This document shows, piece by piece, positions 51,493 through 60,965 of a DNA stretch of 64,000 nt. Made by a program: the position numbers and the translations under genes. Source of the DNA: JBOZRQ01 sp050789255 (GTDB lineage: Bacteria > Bacillota > Sulfobacillia > Symbiobacteriales > Symbiobacteriaceae); NCBI GenBank assembly GCA_050789255.1, contig JBOZRQ010000055.1, positions 37,784 to 101,783 of the forward strand, read 5' to 3'. A model generated the notes under the pieces. That model saw nothing but the letters and a program-made list of their open reading frames with translations, made no database searches and was not told the origin of the DNA. Position 1 is the stretch's first letter; the number at the start of each line of letters is the position of its first letter.

Positions 51493-53997
51493 ATGACGAT
51501 GAAAGCTGTCGTTATGGCGGGCGGTGAAGGTACTCGTTTGCGACCCCTGACAACGACCCGCCCCAAGCCGATGGTGCCCGTGGTGAACCGTCCGGTCATG
51601 GAGCACATTGTGCGCCTGTTGAAGCGCCACGGCATCACCGAGATGACCGCCACGCTGCAATACCTGCCTGAGGTGATTCAGGAGTACTTCGGGGACGGCG
51701 CCGACTTCGGCGTGAAGATGTCGTACTCGATTGAAACGCTCCCGATGGGCACCGCGGGCAGTGTCATGGAGATTCGGGAGGCGCTGGATGACACGTTCAT
51801 CGTGCTCTCGGGCGACGCCCTGACCGACATGGATCTGACCGACCTGATTCGCTTTCACAAGCGCAAGGGATCCGTCGCTACCCTGGCGCTGACCCGGGTA
51901 AAGAATCCGCTGGAGTTCGGGGTGGTGATCACCGACAGCGCAGGCCGCATCGTGCGGTTTCTGGAGAAACCGTCCTGGTCGGAGGTCTTCAGCGACACCA
52001 TCAACACCGGGATCTACGTGCTGGAGCCGGAGGTGCTGGGCCTGATGGAGGCCGGGCGGGCCTTCGACTGGTCGAAGGACATCTTCCCGCGGCTGCTGGC
52101 GGAGGGCCGTCCCATGTTCGGTTACGTCAGCCGCGACTACTGGTGCGACATCGGGTCGCTGGCGCAGTGTCTGCAGGCCAACCAGGACTGCCTGGCCGGG
52201 AAGGTGAAGGTCGACATCCCCGGTGAGGAGATTCGGCGCGGCATGTGGATCGGGCGCGGGGTGGAGATCGACCCGACGGTGATCATCGAAGGGCCGGCTG
52301 TGATCGGTGATGGTGCGGTCCTGCGGCAGGGCGCCCACATTGGCGAGTTCGTCTGCATGGGGCCGAACACGGTCGTCGACGTCGGGGCTGGTGTGCGCCG
52401 GAGCGTGACGATGTCCCAGGTCTACCTGGGGCGCAGCACCCAAGTTAGCGGCGGCTGGCTCTCCAAGGGGGTCAGCGTTGCGGAGCGCGGCTCGGTGGGG
52501 CAGGGCGTGGTGATCGGCGACGACTCCGTCATCGGCAAGGGCGCCGTGGTCAAGCCGGGGGTGAAGGTCTGGCCGGACAAGGTGATCGAGTCGGGCGCCC
52601 ATGTCACCAGCAGCGTGGTCTGGGGCAGCCGCCAGTCCAAGGCGGTCTTCAGCGCAGGGGGCGTAAGCGGCCTGGGCAACATCGAGATCACCCCGCAGCT
52701 GGCGGTGCGGCTGGGGGAGGCCTTTGCCTCCACACTCGCCCGGGGCGACTCGGTCTGCGTCAGCCGTGACACCTTCCCCGCCTCGGTGATGCTCAAGCGC
52801 GCCATGATCGCCGGGCTCGCTTCGGCGGGGGTCGAGGTGCTCAACCTGGAGTCAGCCCCGCTGCCGCTGGCCCGCCACGCCATTCCCACGCTGGGCGCCA
52901 AGGGCGGGGTCTTCCTGGTCGCCGACCCTTCGAGCCCGGGCGGGGTCTCGATCAAGTTCCTGGACGCCAGGGGCGCCGACATCGGCAGCGACATGGAGCG
53001 GAAGATCGACACGCTCATGGTCCGGGAGGACACCCGGAAGGTCCCCGCCGACGAGGTGGGCAGGCTCTCCTACCCCTCCAAGGTCCTGGACTTCTACCGC
53101 ACGGGTTTCCTCCAGCAGATCGACACAGGCGTGATCCGCCGGCGGCAGTTCCGGGTGGTGCTGGACTACGGCCACGGGGCAGCCGGGCAGCTGATGCCCT
53201 CCATCCTCGGTGAGCTTGGCTGCCAGGAGCTCTCGCTCAACAGTTCACCCGATACCAAGCGGCTGGCCCGCACCCCGCAAGAGGTCGCCAGTGCGCTGGC
53301 GCAGGTCGGCGCCCTGGTGCAGTCGATCAAGGCCGATCTGGGAGTGCTCTTTGATGCCACGGGGGAGCGGATCCAGGTCGTGGACAACCAGGGCCGGATC
53401 GTGACCGGCCAACAAGCGCTGGCGCTCTTCACCTCCCTCTCCCTGGAGCGCCGCAGCGGTGCGGCCGTGGCTGTGCCGATTACCGCCAGCACCGCCATCG
53501 AGCAGGTTGCGGGGGTGCGGAACCGGGTCGTGCGGGTGAAGACGGGGGCGCGAGCACTCATGCAGGCCGCGCACGACCACCAGGTGGCCTTCGCAGGCGA
53601 TGAGCATGGGGCCTATGTCTTCCCCGATTTTCACGAGGGCCAGGACGGCCTCTTTTCCATGGCGCGGCTCCTGGAGCTGCTGGCGCTGAGCGGTATGCCG
53701 CTGGATCGCCTCGTTGATGATTTGCCCCCGACCAATGTGTCGCATAACATGGTCTACTGTCCGCTGGAGGCCAAGGGCAAGGTGATGCGGCACCTGATCG
53801 AGGCCAGCGCCGGACAGGATGTGGAACTGGTGGATGGCGTGAAGGTGAGCCGGAACGGGCAGTGGGTCGCCCTGATCCCCGACCCGGTGGAGCCGATCTT
53901 TCACATTTACGGGGAGCCCGGCGATACCGCGGACCCGCTGGTGGCCGAGTATGGCGCCGCCATCCGAGAGATTGTGGGGGAGGTCGGTGGGATGTGA
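51493..53997 (+). CDS. Sugar-phosphate nucleotidyltransferase fused to a phosphomannomutase-like domain
   Basis: About 834 residues from the ATG at 51493. The N-terminal nucleotidyltransferase (about 1-235) has MKAVVMAGGEGTRLRPLT and IVLSGDALTDMDL. Left-handed beta-helix hexapeptide repeats (250-370) follow. The last 450 residues have phosphohexomutase architecture, but the catalytic TASHNP reads ADPSSPGG and the metal loop DGDGDR reads FDATGERI. The latter half is therefore probably not a working mutase. It may supply an NDP-sugar to the glycan genes downstream. Confidence 0.85.
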   Translation: MTMKAVVMAGGEGTRLRPLTTTRPKPMVPVVNRPVMEHIVRLLKRHGITEMTATLQYLPEVIQEYFGDGADFGVKMSYSIETLPMGTAGSVMEIREALDDTFIVLSGDALTDMDLTDLIRFHKRKGSVATLALTRVKNPLEFGVVITDSAGRIVRFLEKPSWSEVFSDTINTGIYVLEPEVLGLMEAGRAFDWSKDIFPRLLAEGRPMFGYVSRDYWCDIGSLAQCLQANQDCLAGKVKVDIPGEEIRRGMWIGRGVEIDPTVIIEGPAVIGDGAVLRQGAHIGEFVCMGPNTVVDVGAGVRRSVTMSQVYLGRSTQVSGGWLSKGVSVAERGSVGQGVVIGDDSVIGKGAVVKPGVKVWPDKVIESGAHVTSSVVWGSRQSKAVFSAGGVSGLGNIEITPQLAVRLGEAFASTLARGDSVCVSRDTFPASVMLKRAMIAGLASAGVEVLNLESAPLPLARHAIPTLGAKGGVFLVADPSSPGGVSIKFLDARGADIGSDMERKIDTLMVREDTRKVPADEVGRLSYPSKVLDFYRTGFLQQIDTGVIRRRQFRVVLDYGHGAAGQLMPSILGELGCQELSLNSSPDTKRLARTPQEVASALAQVGALVQSIKADLGVLFDATGERIQVVDNQGRIVTGQQALALFTSLSLERRSGAAVAVPITASTAIEQVAGVRNRVVRVKTGARALMQAAHDHQVAFAGDEHGAYVFPDFHEGQDGLFSMARLLELLALSGMPLDRLVDDLPPTNVSHNMVYCPLEAKGKVMRHLIEASAGQDVELVDGVKVSRNGQWVALIPDPVEPIFHIYGEPGDTADPLVAEYGAAIREIVGEVGGM

Positions 53998-54329
53998 ACG
54001 GAAACACGGCGGTAGCGGTGTCCGGCCCGGCGCGGGTCGGGGTGATGGTCCGCTCCGCAACATCGATCTACATATACTGGCGGGGGGCGCCCGGCGCTGC
54101 GCTGCGGCTGGTGGACCTGAGCGGGCGCCCGCGCCATGAGCTGCTGGACGGATGCGGGGAGCGGCGGGTGGCGGTGTCGGAAGCGGAAGGCGGTGTGTAC
54201 GTGGACGATTTGTTGCCGGGGCATCTGTACTACGTGGAGGCCGGAACCCTGGGGGCGGGGCCCGTGCAAACCCCGTGGCGGAGGCCTGCGGAGGGCTCAG
54301 GCTTCCCCGAGCCGTATCACCGTTCGTAG
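53994..54329 (+). CDS. DUF4912-like small protein
   Basis: 111 residues, GTG start overlapping the previous stop (GTGA), so translationally coupled. VRSATSIYIYWRGAPGAALR, LRLVDLSGRP, DDLLPGHLYYVEAGTLGAGP and a Pro-rich end resemble the DUF4912 beta-domain (arsenic/glycan-associated, no known activity). It sits between two sugar-nucleotide and glucan enzymes, which suggests a carbohydrate-related, possibly binding, role. Confidence 0.65.
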   Translation: MNGNTAVAVSGPARVGVMVRSATSIYIYWRGAPGAALRLVDLSGRPRHELLDGCGERRVAVSEAEGGVYVDDLLPGHLYYVEAGTLGAGPVQTPWRRPAEGSGFPEPYHRS

Positions 54330-54348
54330 AGGCGAGGAGGTCCCGCTG

Positions 54349-56994
54349 GTGGAGTACGCACTGATTCTGCACGCCCACCTGCCCTACATACGGCCCACGG
54401 GCGCCGAGATCCTGGAGGAGCGCTGGCTCTACGAGGCTGTCGCTGAGACGTATATCCCCCTGCTGTGGGCGCTGGAGCGGCTCCGGCGGGATGGGGTGCC
54501 GGCACGGCTGGCGATCTCCCTGTCGGGGACGCTGCTGTCGATGCTGGGTGATCCCGGGCTGATGGAGCGGTGCCGGGACCACTTGGTGCGGGTGGCAAGG
54601 CTGGCCGCCCGTGAGGCTGACCGGTTGTCGGGCACCAGGTTGGCGGCGGCAGCCCGCTTTCACGCTGAGCGGTACGCCAACCTCGTTCTTGCGATCGATG
54701 AGCGGAGCGGCGATCTGATTGGAGCCTATCGGGAGCTCGCCGAGAGCGGCATGGTCGAGTTGTTTACCGCAGCGGGCACCCACGGCTACCTCCCCCTCCT
54801 GGCGACCGACACGGGGCGCCGGGCCCAGATCGAGGCGGGCCTGCAGGAGTTCGAGCGCCACTTCGGGCGGCGGCCGGCGGGGCTCTGGCTGCCGGAGTGC
54901 GCCTACGCTCCCGGGCTCGACCACCTGCTGGGCGCCGCCGGGGTGCGCTGGTTCGTGGCCGAGGCGGACACGGTGGAGGCGGCCTGGCCGCCGGCGCCCG
55001 GGACCGCCTGCGTGCGGACCCCGAGCGGGGTTGCGGCCTTTGCCCGGGATCGTGCGGCGTCTGTCCAGGTGTGGGATGCCAAGCGAGGCTTTCCCGGCGC
55101 CCCGGCCTACCGCGAGTTCTATCGAGATCAGGGGTTCGACCTGACCCTGACCGAGGTTGGGGCATGGCTGGTAGACGGTTCGGTTCGATCGGACACGGGC
55201 TTGAAATACTACAAGGTGACCGGCGACGTCGACTTGCAGGAGAAGCAGCCGTACGACCCGGTTCTGGCGGAAGCGACCGCCGCTACTCATGCCCGGGAGT
55301 ATGTCCGGCACCTGGCCGGGCGGGAGGGGCTGGTAGTCACCCCGTTCGATGCCGAGCTGTTTGGCCATTGGTGGTTTGAGGGGCCACTTTTAATGGAGGC
55401 GCTGTTCCGGGAGTTGGGCGGAACGGTGCGGCCCGTAACCCCGAGCGACTACCTGGGCTCGGCGCCCGACCTCCCGTTGGTGCGGCTTCCGGCTGGCTCC
55501 TGGGGGGCGGATGGCAACCACACCCGCTGGCTCTGCCCGGCCAACGACGATCTGTGGCCGCGGCTGCACGAGGCTGAGCATGAGATGGCCGACCTGGCTG
55601 CCAGTGGGGCGCCCACGCCGGTGGTGGATGGGGCGGCGCGGCAGCTCCTGCTGGCGCAGTCATCCGACTGGCCGTTCATCATCTCATGCGGCACCACGGT
55701 GCAGTATGCACGCAGTCGGGCGTTGCAGCACCTGCAGCAGTTCGATGGCATCGCCGCCGGGTACCTCAGCCCGGAGTCACTCGACGAGCATCATCTCTGC
55801 ATGCCGCAGTTGGATGGTCGGGCCCTGTTCGGGCCTCGTCAGCGTGGCTTGTCCTATGGGGAGCCGCTGCGGGTTGCTATGCTCTCCTGGGAGTTCCCGC
55901 CGGGCAACGTTGGCGGCCTGGGGCGCCACGTGATGGACCTGGGCGAGGCGCTGTCGGATGCCGGCCACGAGGTGCATGTGTTCACCCTGGCGGACGAGGC
56001 GTCGGCGCCCGGCACGGAGCACGTGGCGAACATGACTGTACACCGAGTCGTCCGCCCGCCGGAGGGCGGCAGCTTCCTCTCCTGGGTCTACCGCTTCAAC
56101 CTCGCACTAGTGGAGGCGGCTGTGGACTTGGCGGGCCGCTTCGATGTGGTGCACGCCCACGACTGGCTGGTGGGCCAGGCAGCAATGGCGTTGCAGGCCC
56201 GGTGGCGCATGCCGCTCATCGCTACGATCCATGCGACCGAGCGGGGCCGCAACCGGAGCATCCGGGAGCCGATCCAGGAGGCGATCCATGCCGAGGAGTG
56301 GCAGCTGGTCAACGCCGCTGACCGGGTGATCACGGTCAGCCATGCGATGGCCCGGGAGGTGTCCGAGTCGTTCCGGGTGGCGCCTGTGGTGCTTTACAAC
56401 GGGGTGAAGCTGCCGGCCCCGGCCGGCGCACCGCCCTGGGCACTGGGCGCCCCGTACTTCTGCTATGTGGGCCGCCTGGTGGCGGAGAAGGGTGTGCAGG
56501 TTGCGATTCGGGCGCTGGCCCGGGTGCCGGGCGCCCACCTGGTGGTGGCGGGCCGCGGGCCCATGGAAGCGAAGCTGAAGGCGCTTGCGCATGACTTAGG
56601 TCTCGCTGGGCGGGTACACTTTGTAGGGCGGATCAGCGAGGCTGAGAAGAACGCCTGGCTCCAGCACGCCGCTGCCGGCCTGGTGCCCAGCCTCTATGAG
56701 CCCTTTGGCATCGCTGCCCTGGAAATCATGGCGTCGGGCGCCCCGGTCATCGTGGGCGACACCGGCGGCCTGGCCGAGATTGTCACGCATGGCGAGGATG
56801 GCCTGAAGGTGGCGCCGGGGAGGGTCGGCGCCCTGGCTAAGGCCATGGCCGGCCTGCTGGCCGACCCGGAACGGGCCCGGGAGCTGGGCGCCGCCGGGCG
56901 CCGCACGGCCGCCGGCCGGTTCGCCTGGCCGGCAATCGCCACCAGCACCCTGGAGGTCTACGCCTCGGCATTGCTTACCGCTGTCCACGTATAG
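54349..56994 (+). CDS. GH57 branching-type enzyme fused to a GT4 glycosyltransferase
   Basis: 881 residues, GTG start with AGGAGG eight bases upstream. Residues 1-510 form a GH57/DUF1957 domain: LILHAHLPYIRPTG, LWLPECAYAPG (probable Glu nucleophile) and VTPFDAELFGHWWFEG (Asp acid/base). Residues 515-881 are a GT4 synthase: MLSWEFPPGNVGGLGRHVMD, VHAHDWLVGQAAMAL, VGRLVAEKGVQVAIR and PSLYEPFGIAALEIMASGAP with the E-x7-E pair. The fusion could elongate and branch an alpha-glucan in one polypeptide. Confidence 0.88.
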   Translation: MEYALILHAHLPYIRPTGAEILEERWLYEAVAETYIPLLWALERLRRDGVPARLAISLSGTLLSMLGDPGLMERCRDHLVRVARLAAREADRLSGTRLAAAARFHAERYANLVLAIDERSGDLIGAYRELAESGMVELFTAAGTHGYLPLLATDTGRRAQIEAGLQEFERHFGRRPAGLWLPECAYAPGLDHLLGAAGVRWFVAEADTVEAAWPPAPGTACVRTPSGVAAFARDRAASVQVWDAKRGFPGAPAYREFYRDQGFDLTLTEVGAWLVDGSVRSDTGLKYYKVTGDVDLQEKQPYDPVLAEATAATHAREYVRHLAGREGLVVTPFDAELFGHWWFEGPLLMEALFRELGGTVRPVTPSDYLGSAPDLPLVRLPAGSWGADGNHTRWLCPANDDLWPRLHEAEHEMADLAASGAPTPVVDGAARQLLLAQSSDWPFIISCGTTVQYARSRALQHLQQFDGIAAGYLSPESLDEHHLCMPQLDGRALFGPRQRGLSYGEPLRVAMLSWEFPPGNVGGLGRHVMDLGEALSDAGHEVHVFTLADEASAPGTEHVANMTVHRVVRPPEGGSFLSWVYRFNLALVEAAVDLAGRFDVVHAHDWLVGQAAMALQARWRMPLIATIHATERGRNRSIREPIQEAIHAEEWQLVNAADRVITVSHAMAREVSESFRVAPVVLYNGVKLPAPAGAPPWALGAPYFCYVGRLVAEKGVQVAIRALARVPGAHLVVAGRGPMEAKLKALAHDLGLAGRVHFVGRISEAEKNAWLQHAAAGLVPSLYEPFGIAALEIMASGAPVIVGDTGGLAEIVTHGEDGLKVAPGRVGALAKAMAGLLADPERARELGAAGRRTAAGRFAWPAIATSTLEVYASALLTAVHV

Positions 56995-57013
56995 CCGCGA
57001 GAGGGGAACGCCC

Positions 57014-58609
57014 GTGAATCCAAAGATCGCCTACTTTTCCATGGAATTTGGCCTCAACGAAGAACTGCACACGTACGCCGGCGGACTGGGGATTCTGGCC
57101 GGTGACCACCTGAAGGGGGCGGCCGATATCGGCCTGCCCCTGGTGGGCGTGGGCATTATGTGGCGGCAGGGCTACACCACCCAGATGATCAGCAACGAGG
57201 GGTGGCCGTATGACTCCTACCCCACCTTCCGCTATGACTTCCTGGAGGACCCGGGCGTCACCGTCACGGTGGAGATCCGAAACCGCCCGGTCCGGCTGAA
57301 GGCCTGGTGCGTGCGGAAGTACGGCAACGCCCCGCTCTATCTGCTGGACGCGAACCTGCCCGAGAACAACTATGCCGACCAGTACATCACGGCGCAGCTG
57401 TACGGGGGCACGGCCGAGGACCGCGTCGCCCAGGAGATCATCCTGGGCATTGGCGGAATCCGGGTGCTACGGGCATTAGGCTTTACCCCCGCGGTCTACC
57501 ACTTCAACGAGGGCCATGCGGTTCTTGCCGCCACCGAGCTGATACGGGAGCGGATGATGGGGGGCGCCACCTTCGAGCAGGCCCGGGCGGCTGTGCGGCA
57601 GCAGATCGTCTTCACAACGCATACCCCGGTGCCCGAGGGGAACGAGAGCCACTCCCACGACCTGCTGGGCTACGTGGGCGCCTACAATGGCCTGACGCGG
57701 GACCATCTGGTCGCCATCGGCGGAGATCCCTTCAACATGACGGTCGCCGGGCTGCGGCTCTCCCGAATTGCCAACGGCGTCGCGGAGATTCATGGACACA
57801 CCACCCGGGAGATGTGGGCCCACGTGGAGGGCGCCCCGCCGCTGATCCACATCACGAACGGCGTGCACCCCGGAACCTGGCAGAGCCGCGAGGTGGCGGC
57901 TGCCAACACGCCGGAGGAGCTGTGGGAAGCCCACGTGGCGAACAAGAAGCGGCTCCTTCAGGAGATCTACGCCCGAAACGGAGTGTGGCTCGACCCGGAG
58001 GTGCTGCTGATCGGCTTTGCCCGCCGGGCGGCGCCGTACAAGCGGCCTGACCTGATCTTCCGCAAGCCCGAACTGATCGAGCCGTTGCTCCAGGAGGGGC
58101 GCCTCCACCTGGCCTTCAGCGGCAAGGCCCACCCCCGGGATGATAACGCCAAGGGCACCGTCTCCCGCATTGTGGAGATGAGCCGGCGCTACAAGGACCG
58201 GGTCGTCTTCCTCCAGAACTACGACATGCGCCTCGGGCGTCTGCTCACGCAGGGCTGCGACGTGTGGCTGAACAACCCCCGCAAGCCGATGGAGGCCAGC
58301 GGCACATCGGGCATGAAGGCGGCCATGAATGGCGTGCTCAACCTGAGCGTGCCCGACGGCTGGTGGCCGGAAGCGGTGGAGCACGGCGTGAACGGGTGGG
58401 CCTTCGGCGGGGAGTACGACCACTGGGACAAGGACAAGATCGACGCCCAGGCGCTCTACGAGGTGCTCCTCGGGGACGTGATCCCTACCTACTACGGGGA
58501 CCGGGAGCGCTGGAAGCGCATGATGCAGGCCAGCGTCGCCTCGACCCAAGAGGCCTTTTCGATTCAGCGGATGGTGCGGCAGTACGCTCAGTTGATGTAC
58601 AAGGTGTAA
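57014..58609 (+). CDS. Alpha-glucan phosphorylase, short form
   Basis: 531 residues, GTG start with GAGGGGAAC upstream. IAYFSMEFGLNEELHTYAGG and GGLGILAGDHLKGAADIGLP form the N-terminal half; RRAAPYKRPDLIF and EASGTSGMKAAMNGVLNLSV hold the phosphate/PLP site Lys. This is the short GlgP type of the GT35 family (no long N-terminal dimerisation helix). It degrades alpha-1,4-glucan to glucose-1-phosphate. Twenty bases after the GH57-GT4 gene, so likely cotranscribed. Confidence 0.93.
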   Translation: MNPKIAYFSMEFGLNEELHTYAGGLGILAGDHLKGAADIGLPLVGVGIMWRQGYTTQMISNEGWPYDSYPTFRYDFLEDPGVTVTVEIRNRPVRLKAWCVRKYGNAPLYLLDANLPENNYADQYITAQLYGGTAEDRVAQEIILGIGGIRVLRALGFTPAVYHFNEGHAVLAATELIRERMMGGATFEQARAAVRQQIVFTTHTPVPEGNESHSHDLLGYVGAYNGLTRDHLVAIGGDPFNMTVAGLRLSRIANGVAEIHGHTTREMWAHVEGAPPLIHITNGVHPGTWQSREVAAANTPEELWEAHVANKKRLLQEIYARNGVWLDPEVLLIGFARRAAPYKRPDLIFRKPELIEPLLQEGRLHLAFSGKAHPRDDNAKGTVSRIVEMSRRYKDRVVFLQNYDMRLGRLLTQGCDVWLNNPRKPMEASGTSGMKAAMNGVLNLSVPDGWWPEAVEHGVNGWAFGGEYDHWDKDKIDAQALYEVLLGDVIPTYYGDRERWKRMMQASVASTQEAFSIQRMVRQYAQLMYKV

Positions 58610-58613
58610 AAAA

Positions 58614-58649
58614 AGAGAGCTGTACGCCTTGCTGGGCGTACAGCTCTCT
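58614..58649. terminator. Terminator of the glucan operon
   Basis: AGAGAGCTGTACGCC / GGCGTACAGCTCTCT, 15-bp perfect stem with a 6-base loop, directly after the phosphorylase stop. Confidence 0.85.
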
Positions 58650-58663
58650 GCCATTTCGTCAGG

Positions 58664-58786
58664 CTAGAAACAGTTGAGGATCAGGTCAGCGACGGCGATG
58701 AGGGCTGCATCAGGCATCTTCCGGGGATTGCCCGTGAGTCTGCGTGCGGCGGCCCACCCGAGTAAAGCGTCCCGAAGTCTTTGCAT
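58664..58786 (-). CDS. Small 40-residue protein of unknown function
   Basis: ATG at 58786 with AAGGGGGG nine bases upstream; reads MQRLRDALLGWAAARRLTGN, then PRKMPDAALIAVADLILNCF and a stop. The amphipathic C-terminal helix and good ribosome site favour a real gene, but no family is recognised and it is short. It lies between the glucan operon and pxpA. Confidence 0.45.
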   Translation of the reverse strand: MQRLRDALLGWAAARRLTGNPRKMPDAALIAVADLILNCF

Positions 58787-58833
58787 GTGCTGGCCCCCCT
58801 TCGCCCAAAGTGTATAACTATTTCCGCAACACG

Positions 58834-59586
58834 TCAAGGGGCGGCCAGGGTCACGCCGTCGGCGAGCAGCCGCTCCCGGATGCGCCGGATAAAGGCCACC
58901 GCATGGGGATTGTCGCCGTGGACGCAGATCGTGTCGGCCTTCACGGGCACCTCCGCCCCGGTGATCGCCCGGACCTTGCCGTGTAGGACCATGCTGACGA
59001 CCTGGGCCTCCGCCGCGGCGTCATCCTCCAGGACGGCGCCGGGGAGGCGGCGGTTGACCAGGGAGCCATCCTCGTTGTAGGCCCGGTCGGCGAAGACCTC
59101 GCTTGCGGCTCTGAGACCCGCTGCCTCGGCTTCGCTCTGGAGGGCGGAACCCGGCAGGGCGAAGAGAACCAGGCTGCGGTCAAAGTCGGCGACGGCGGCG
59201 GCGATCGCCTTGGCCATGGCGCCGTCCTGCTGGGCCATGTTGTACAGGGCGCCGTGGGGCTTCACGTGGTTCATCCGTACGCCCTCAGCCTTGCAGACGG
59301 CGGCGAGGGCGCCCACCTGGTAGAGCACGTCGGTGTAAATCTCGTCGGGAGTGCACTGCATGGGGCGCCGGCCGAATCCCGCCAGGTCCCGGAAGCCCGG
59401 GTGGGCGCCCACCTGGACGCCATGCTGCTTGGCCAGGCGCACGGTCTTGCGCATCACCAGGGGATCGCCAGCATGAAAGCCGCAGGCGATGTTGGCCGAG
59501 GTAATCAGCGGCATCACCGCCTCATCGGCGCCAATGGTGTAGGCGCCGAAGGACTCGCCCATGTCGCAGTTCAGATCGACTCGCAC
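58834..59586 (-). CDS. pxpA: 5-oxoprolinase subunit A (LamB/YcsF family)
   Basis: 250 residues, GTG start with AGGAGATG upstream. DLNCDMGESFGAYTIGADEA, ANIACGFHAGDPLVMRKTV, GVQVGAHPGFRDLAGFGRR and VRMNHVKPHGALYNMAQQDG are the family blocks. PxpA acts with PxpBC to open pyroglutamate to glutamate using ATP. pxpB and pxpC are not visible in the window. It follows the GH4 gene by 13 bases in the same direction. Confidence 0.92.
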   Translation of the reverse strand: MRVDLNCDMGESFGAYTIGADEAVMPLITSANIACGFHAGDPLVMRKTVRLAKQHGVQVGAHPGFRDLAGFGRRPMQCTPDEIYTDVLYQVGALAAVCKAEGVRMNHVKPHGALYNMAQQDGAMAKAIAAAVADFDRSLVLFALPGSALQSEAEAAGLRAASEVFADRAYNEDGSLVNRRLPGAVLEDDAAAEAQVVSMVLHGKVRAITGAEVPVKADTICVHGDNPHAVAFIRRIRERLLADGVTLAAP

Positions 59587-59599
59587 GGTGTGTCATCTC

Positions 59600-60895
59600 C
59601 TAGTTGAACGTGGGGAGCCAGTCGCCGTGGGCATCAATCAGGTCGTCCACCATCGCCCAGATCTCGTCCAGGGTCAGCTCGGCGGCGGTGTGAGGGTCGA
59701 GCATGGCAGCGTGGTAGATGTGCTCCCGCTTGCGGGTCAGCGCCGCCTCCACGGTGAGGGCCTGCACGTTGATGTTGGTCTGCATCAGGGCGGCAAGGTG
59801 CGGCGGCAGGGCGCCGACCCGGGTCGGCTGCACCCCGTTGCGGTCCACCAGGCACGGCACCTCTACACAGCAGCCGGCGGGGAGGTTATCGATCAGCCCG
59901 TGGTTGGCCACGTTGCCGTAGATGGTGCGGGGGGTGCCCGTCTCCATGCTGTGGATGATCAGGGAGCCATACTCGTGGCTGCGCATCACATCGATGGGCT
60001 GGTCGCTCTCCAGCTCCCGGCGCAGCTCCTCCCACCCGGCGATCTGGTTCTCACAGCGGCGGATATACTCATCCAGGGGGATGTTGAAGCGCTCGATCAA
60101 CGCCGGCCGCCCGCTCTTGATGAACCAGGGGACGTACTCGCTGAAGTGCTCGCTGGACTCGGTCACGAAGTAGCCGAGGCGATTGAACATCTCATAGCGT
60201 ACCCGGTTCCAGTCGGGGATCCGGCCCTCGCTCACCACCTGGCGCAGCTTCGGATAGAGGTCCTGACCGTCATGCTGAAGCTTGAGATAGAAGGCCATGT
60301 GGTTGATGCCGGCGCAGATGTAGTCGATCTCGTCGAAGGGGACGCCCATGTCCCAGGCCAGCTGCCAGGCGGTGCCCTGCACGCTGTGGCAGAGCCCCAC
60401 GGTCTTGATCTTGCTGGCTCGGCTGATCGCCCAGCAGTTCATCGCCATGGGGTTGGTGTAGTTCAGGAAGGTCACGTCGGGGCAGAGCTCCTCCATGTCC
60501 CGGCAGATATCCAGCAGCACGGGAATGGTGCGCAACCCCCGCATAATGCCCCCGATGCCCAGGGTGTCGGCGATGGTCTGGCGGAGGCCGTACTTCTTGG
60601 GGATCTCAAAGTCGATGACCGTGCCGGGCTTGTACCCCGCCACCTGGATCATGTTGATGGCGTAGTCGGCGCCGTCGAGCGCCTTCCGGCGGTCGGTGGT
60701 CACCTCGATGGTCGGCTTGGCCCCCACCGCCTCTGCCACCTTCCGGGCGACGGTCGCCGAGGTGGCGAGCCGCTCCGGGTCGATGTCGAACAGGCTGATG
60801 GTGGAGCCCGCCAGCTCGGGGAAGCTCAGGATATCTCCCAGCAGGTTCTTGGCGAATACGGTGCTGCCAGCGCCGATGAAGGTGATCTTGGCCAC
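59600..60895 (-). CDS. GH4 family alpha-galactosidase/glucosidase
   Basis: 431 residues, GTG start with AAGGAG upstream. The NAD-binding start KITFIGAGSTVFAKNLLGDI, the metal-ligand regions FLNYTNPMAMNCWAIS, GLCHSVQG and GINHMAFYLKL match GH4, which uses NAD+ and Mn2+ in a redox-elimination mechanism. The IADTLGIGGIMRGLR segment and overall length fit the MelA-like alpha-galactosidase group; alpha-glucosidase or galacturonidase activity cannot be excluded. Confidence 0.88.
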   Translation of the reverse strand: MAKITFIGAGSTVFAKNLLGDILSFPELAGSTISLFDIDPERLATSATVARKVAEAVGAKPTIEVTTDRRKALDGADYAINMIQVAGYKPGTVIDFEIPKKYGLRQTIADTLGIGGIMRGLRTIPVLLDICRDMEELCPDVTFLNYTNPMAMNCWAISRASKIKTVGLCHSVQGTAWQLAWDMGVPFDEIDYICAGINHMAFYLKLQHDGQDLYPKLRQVVSEGRIPDWNRVRYEMFNRLGYFVTESSEHFSEYVPWFIKSGRPALIERFNIPLDEYIRRCENQIAGWEELRRELESDQPIDVMRSHEYGSLIIHSMETGTPRTIYGNVANHGLIDNLPAGCCVEVPCLVDRNGVQPTRVGALPPHLAALMQTNINVQALTVEAALTRKREHIYHAAMLDPHTAAELTLDEIWAMVDDLIDAHGDWLPTFN

Positions 60896-60965
60896 GTGCT
60901 GCCACTCCTTTCGGTCCTCGCAAGAGTTCGCAGCGGGGGTGGCTTCCTCCTGCCGGGCGCGGCAA

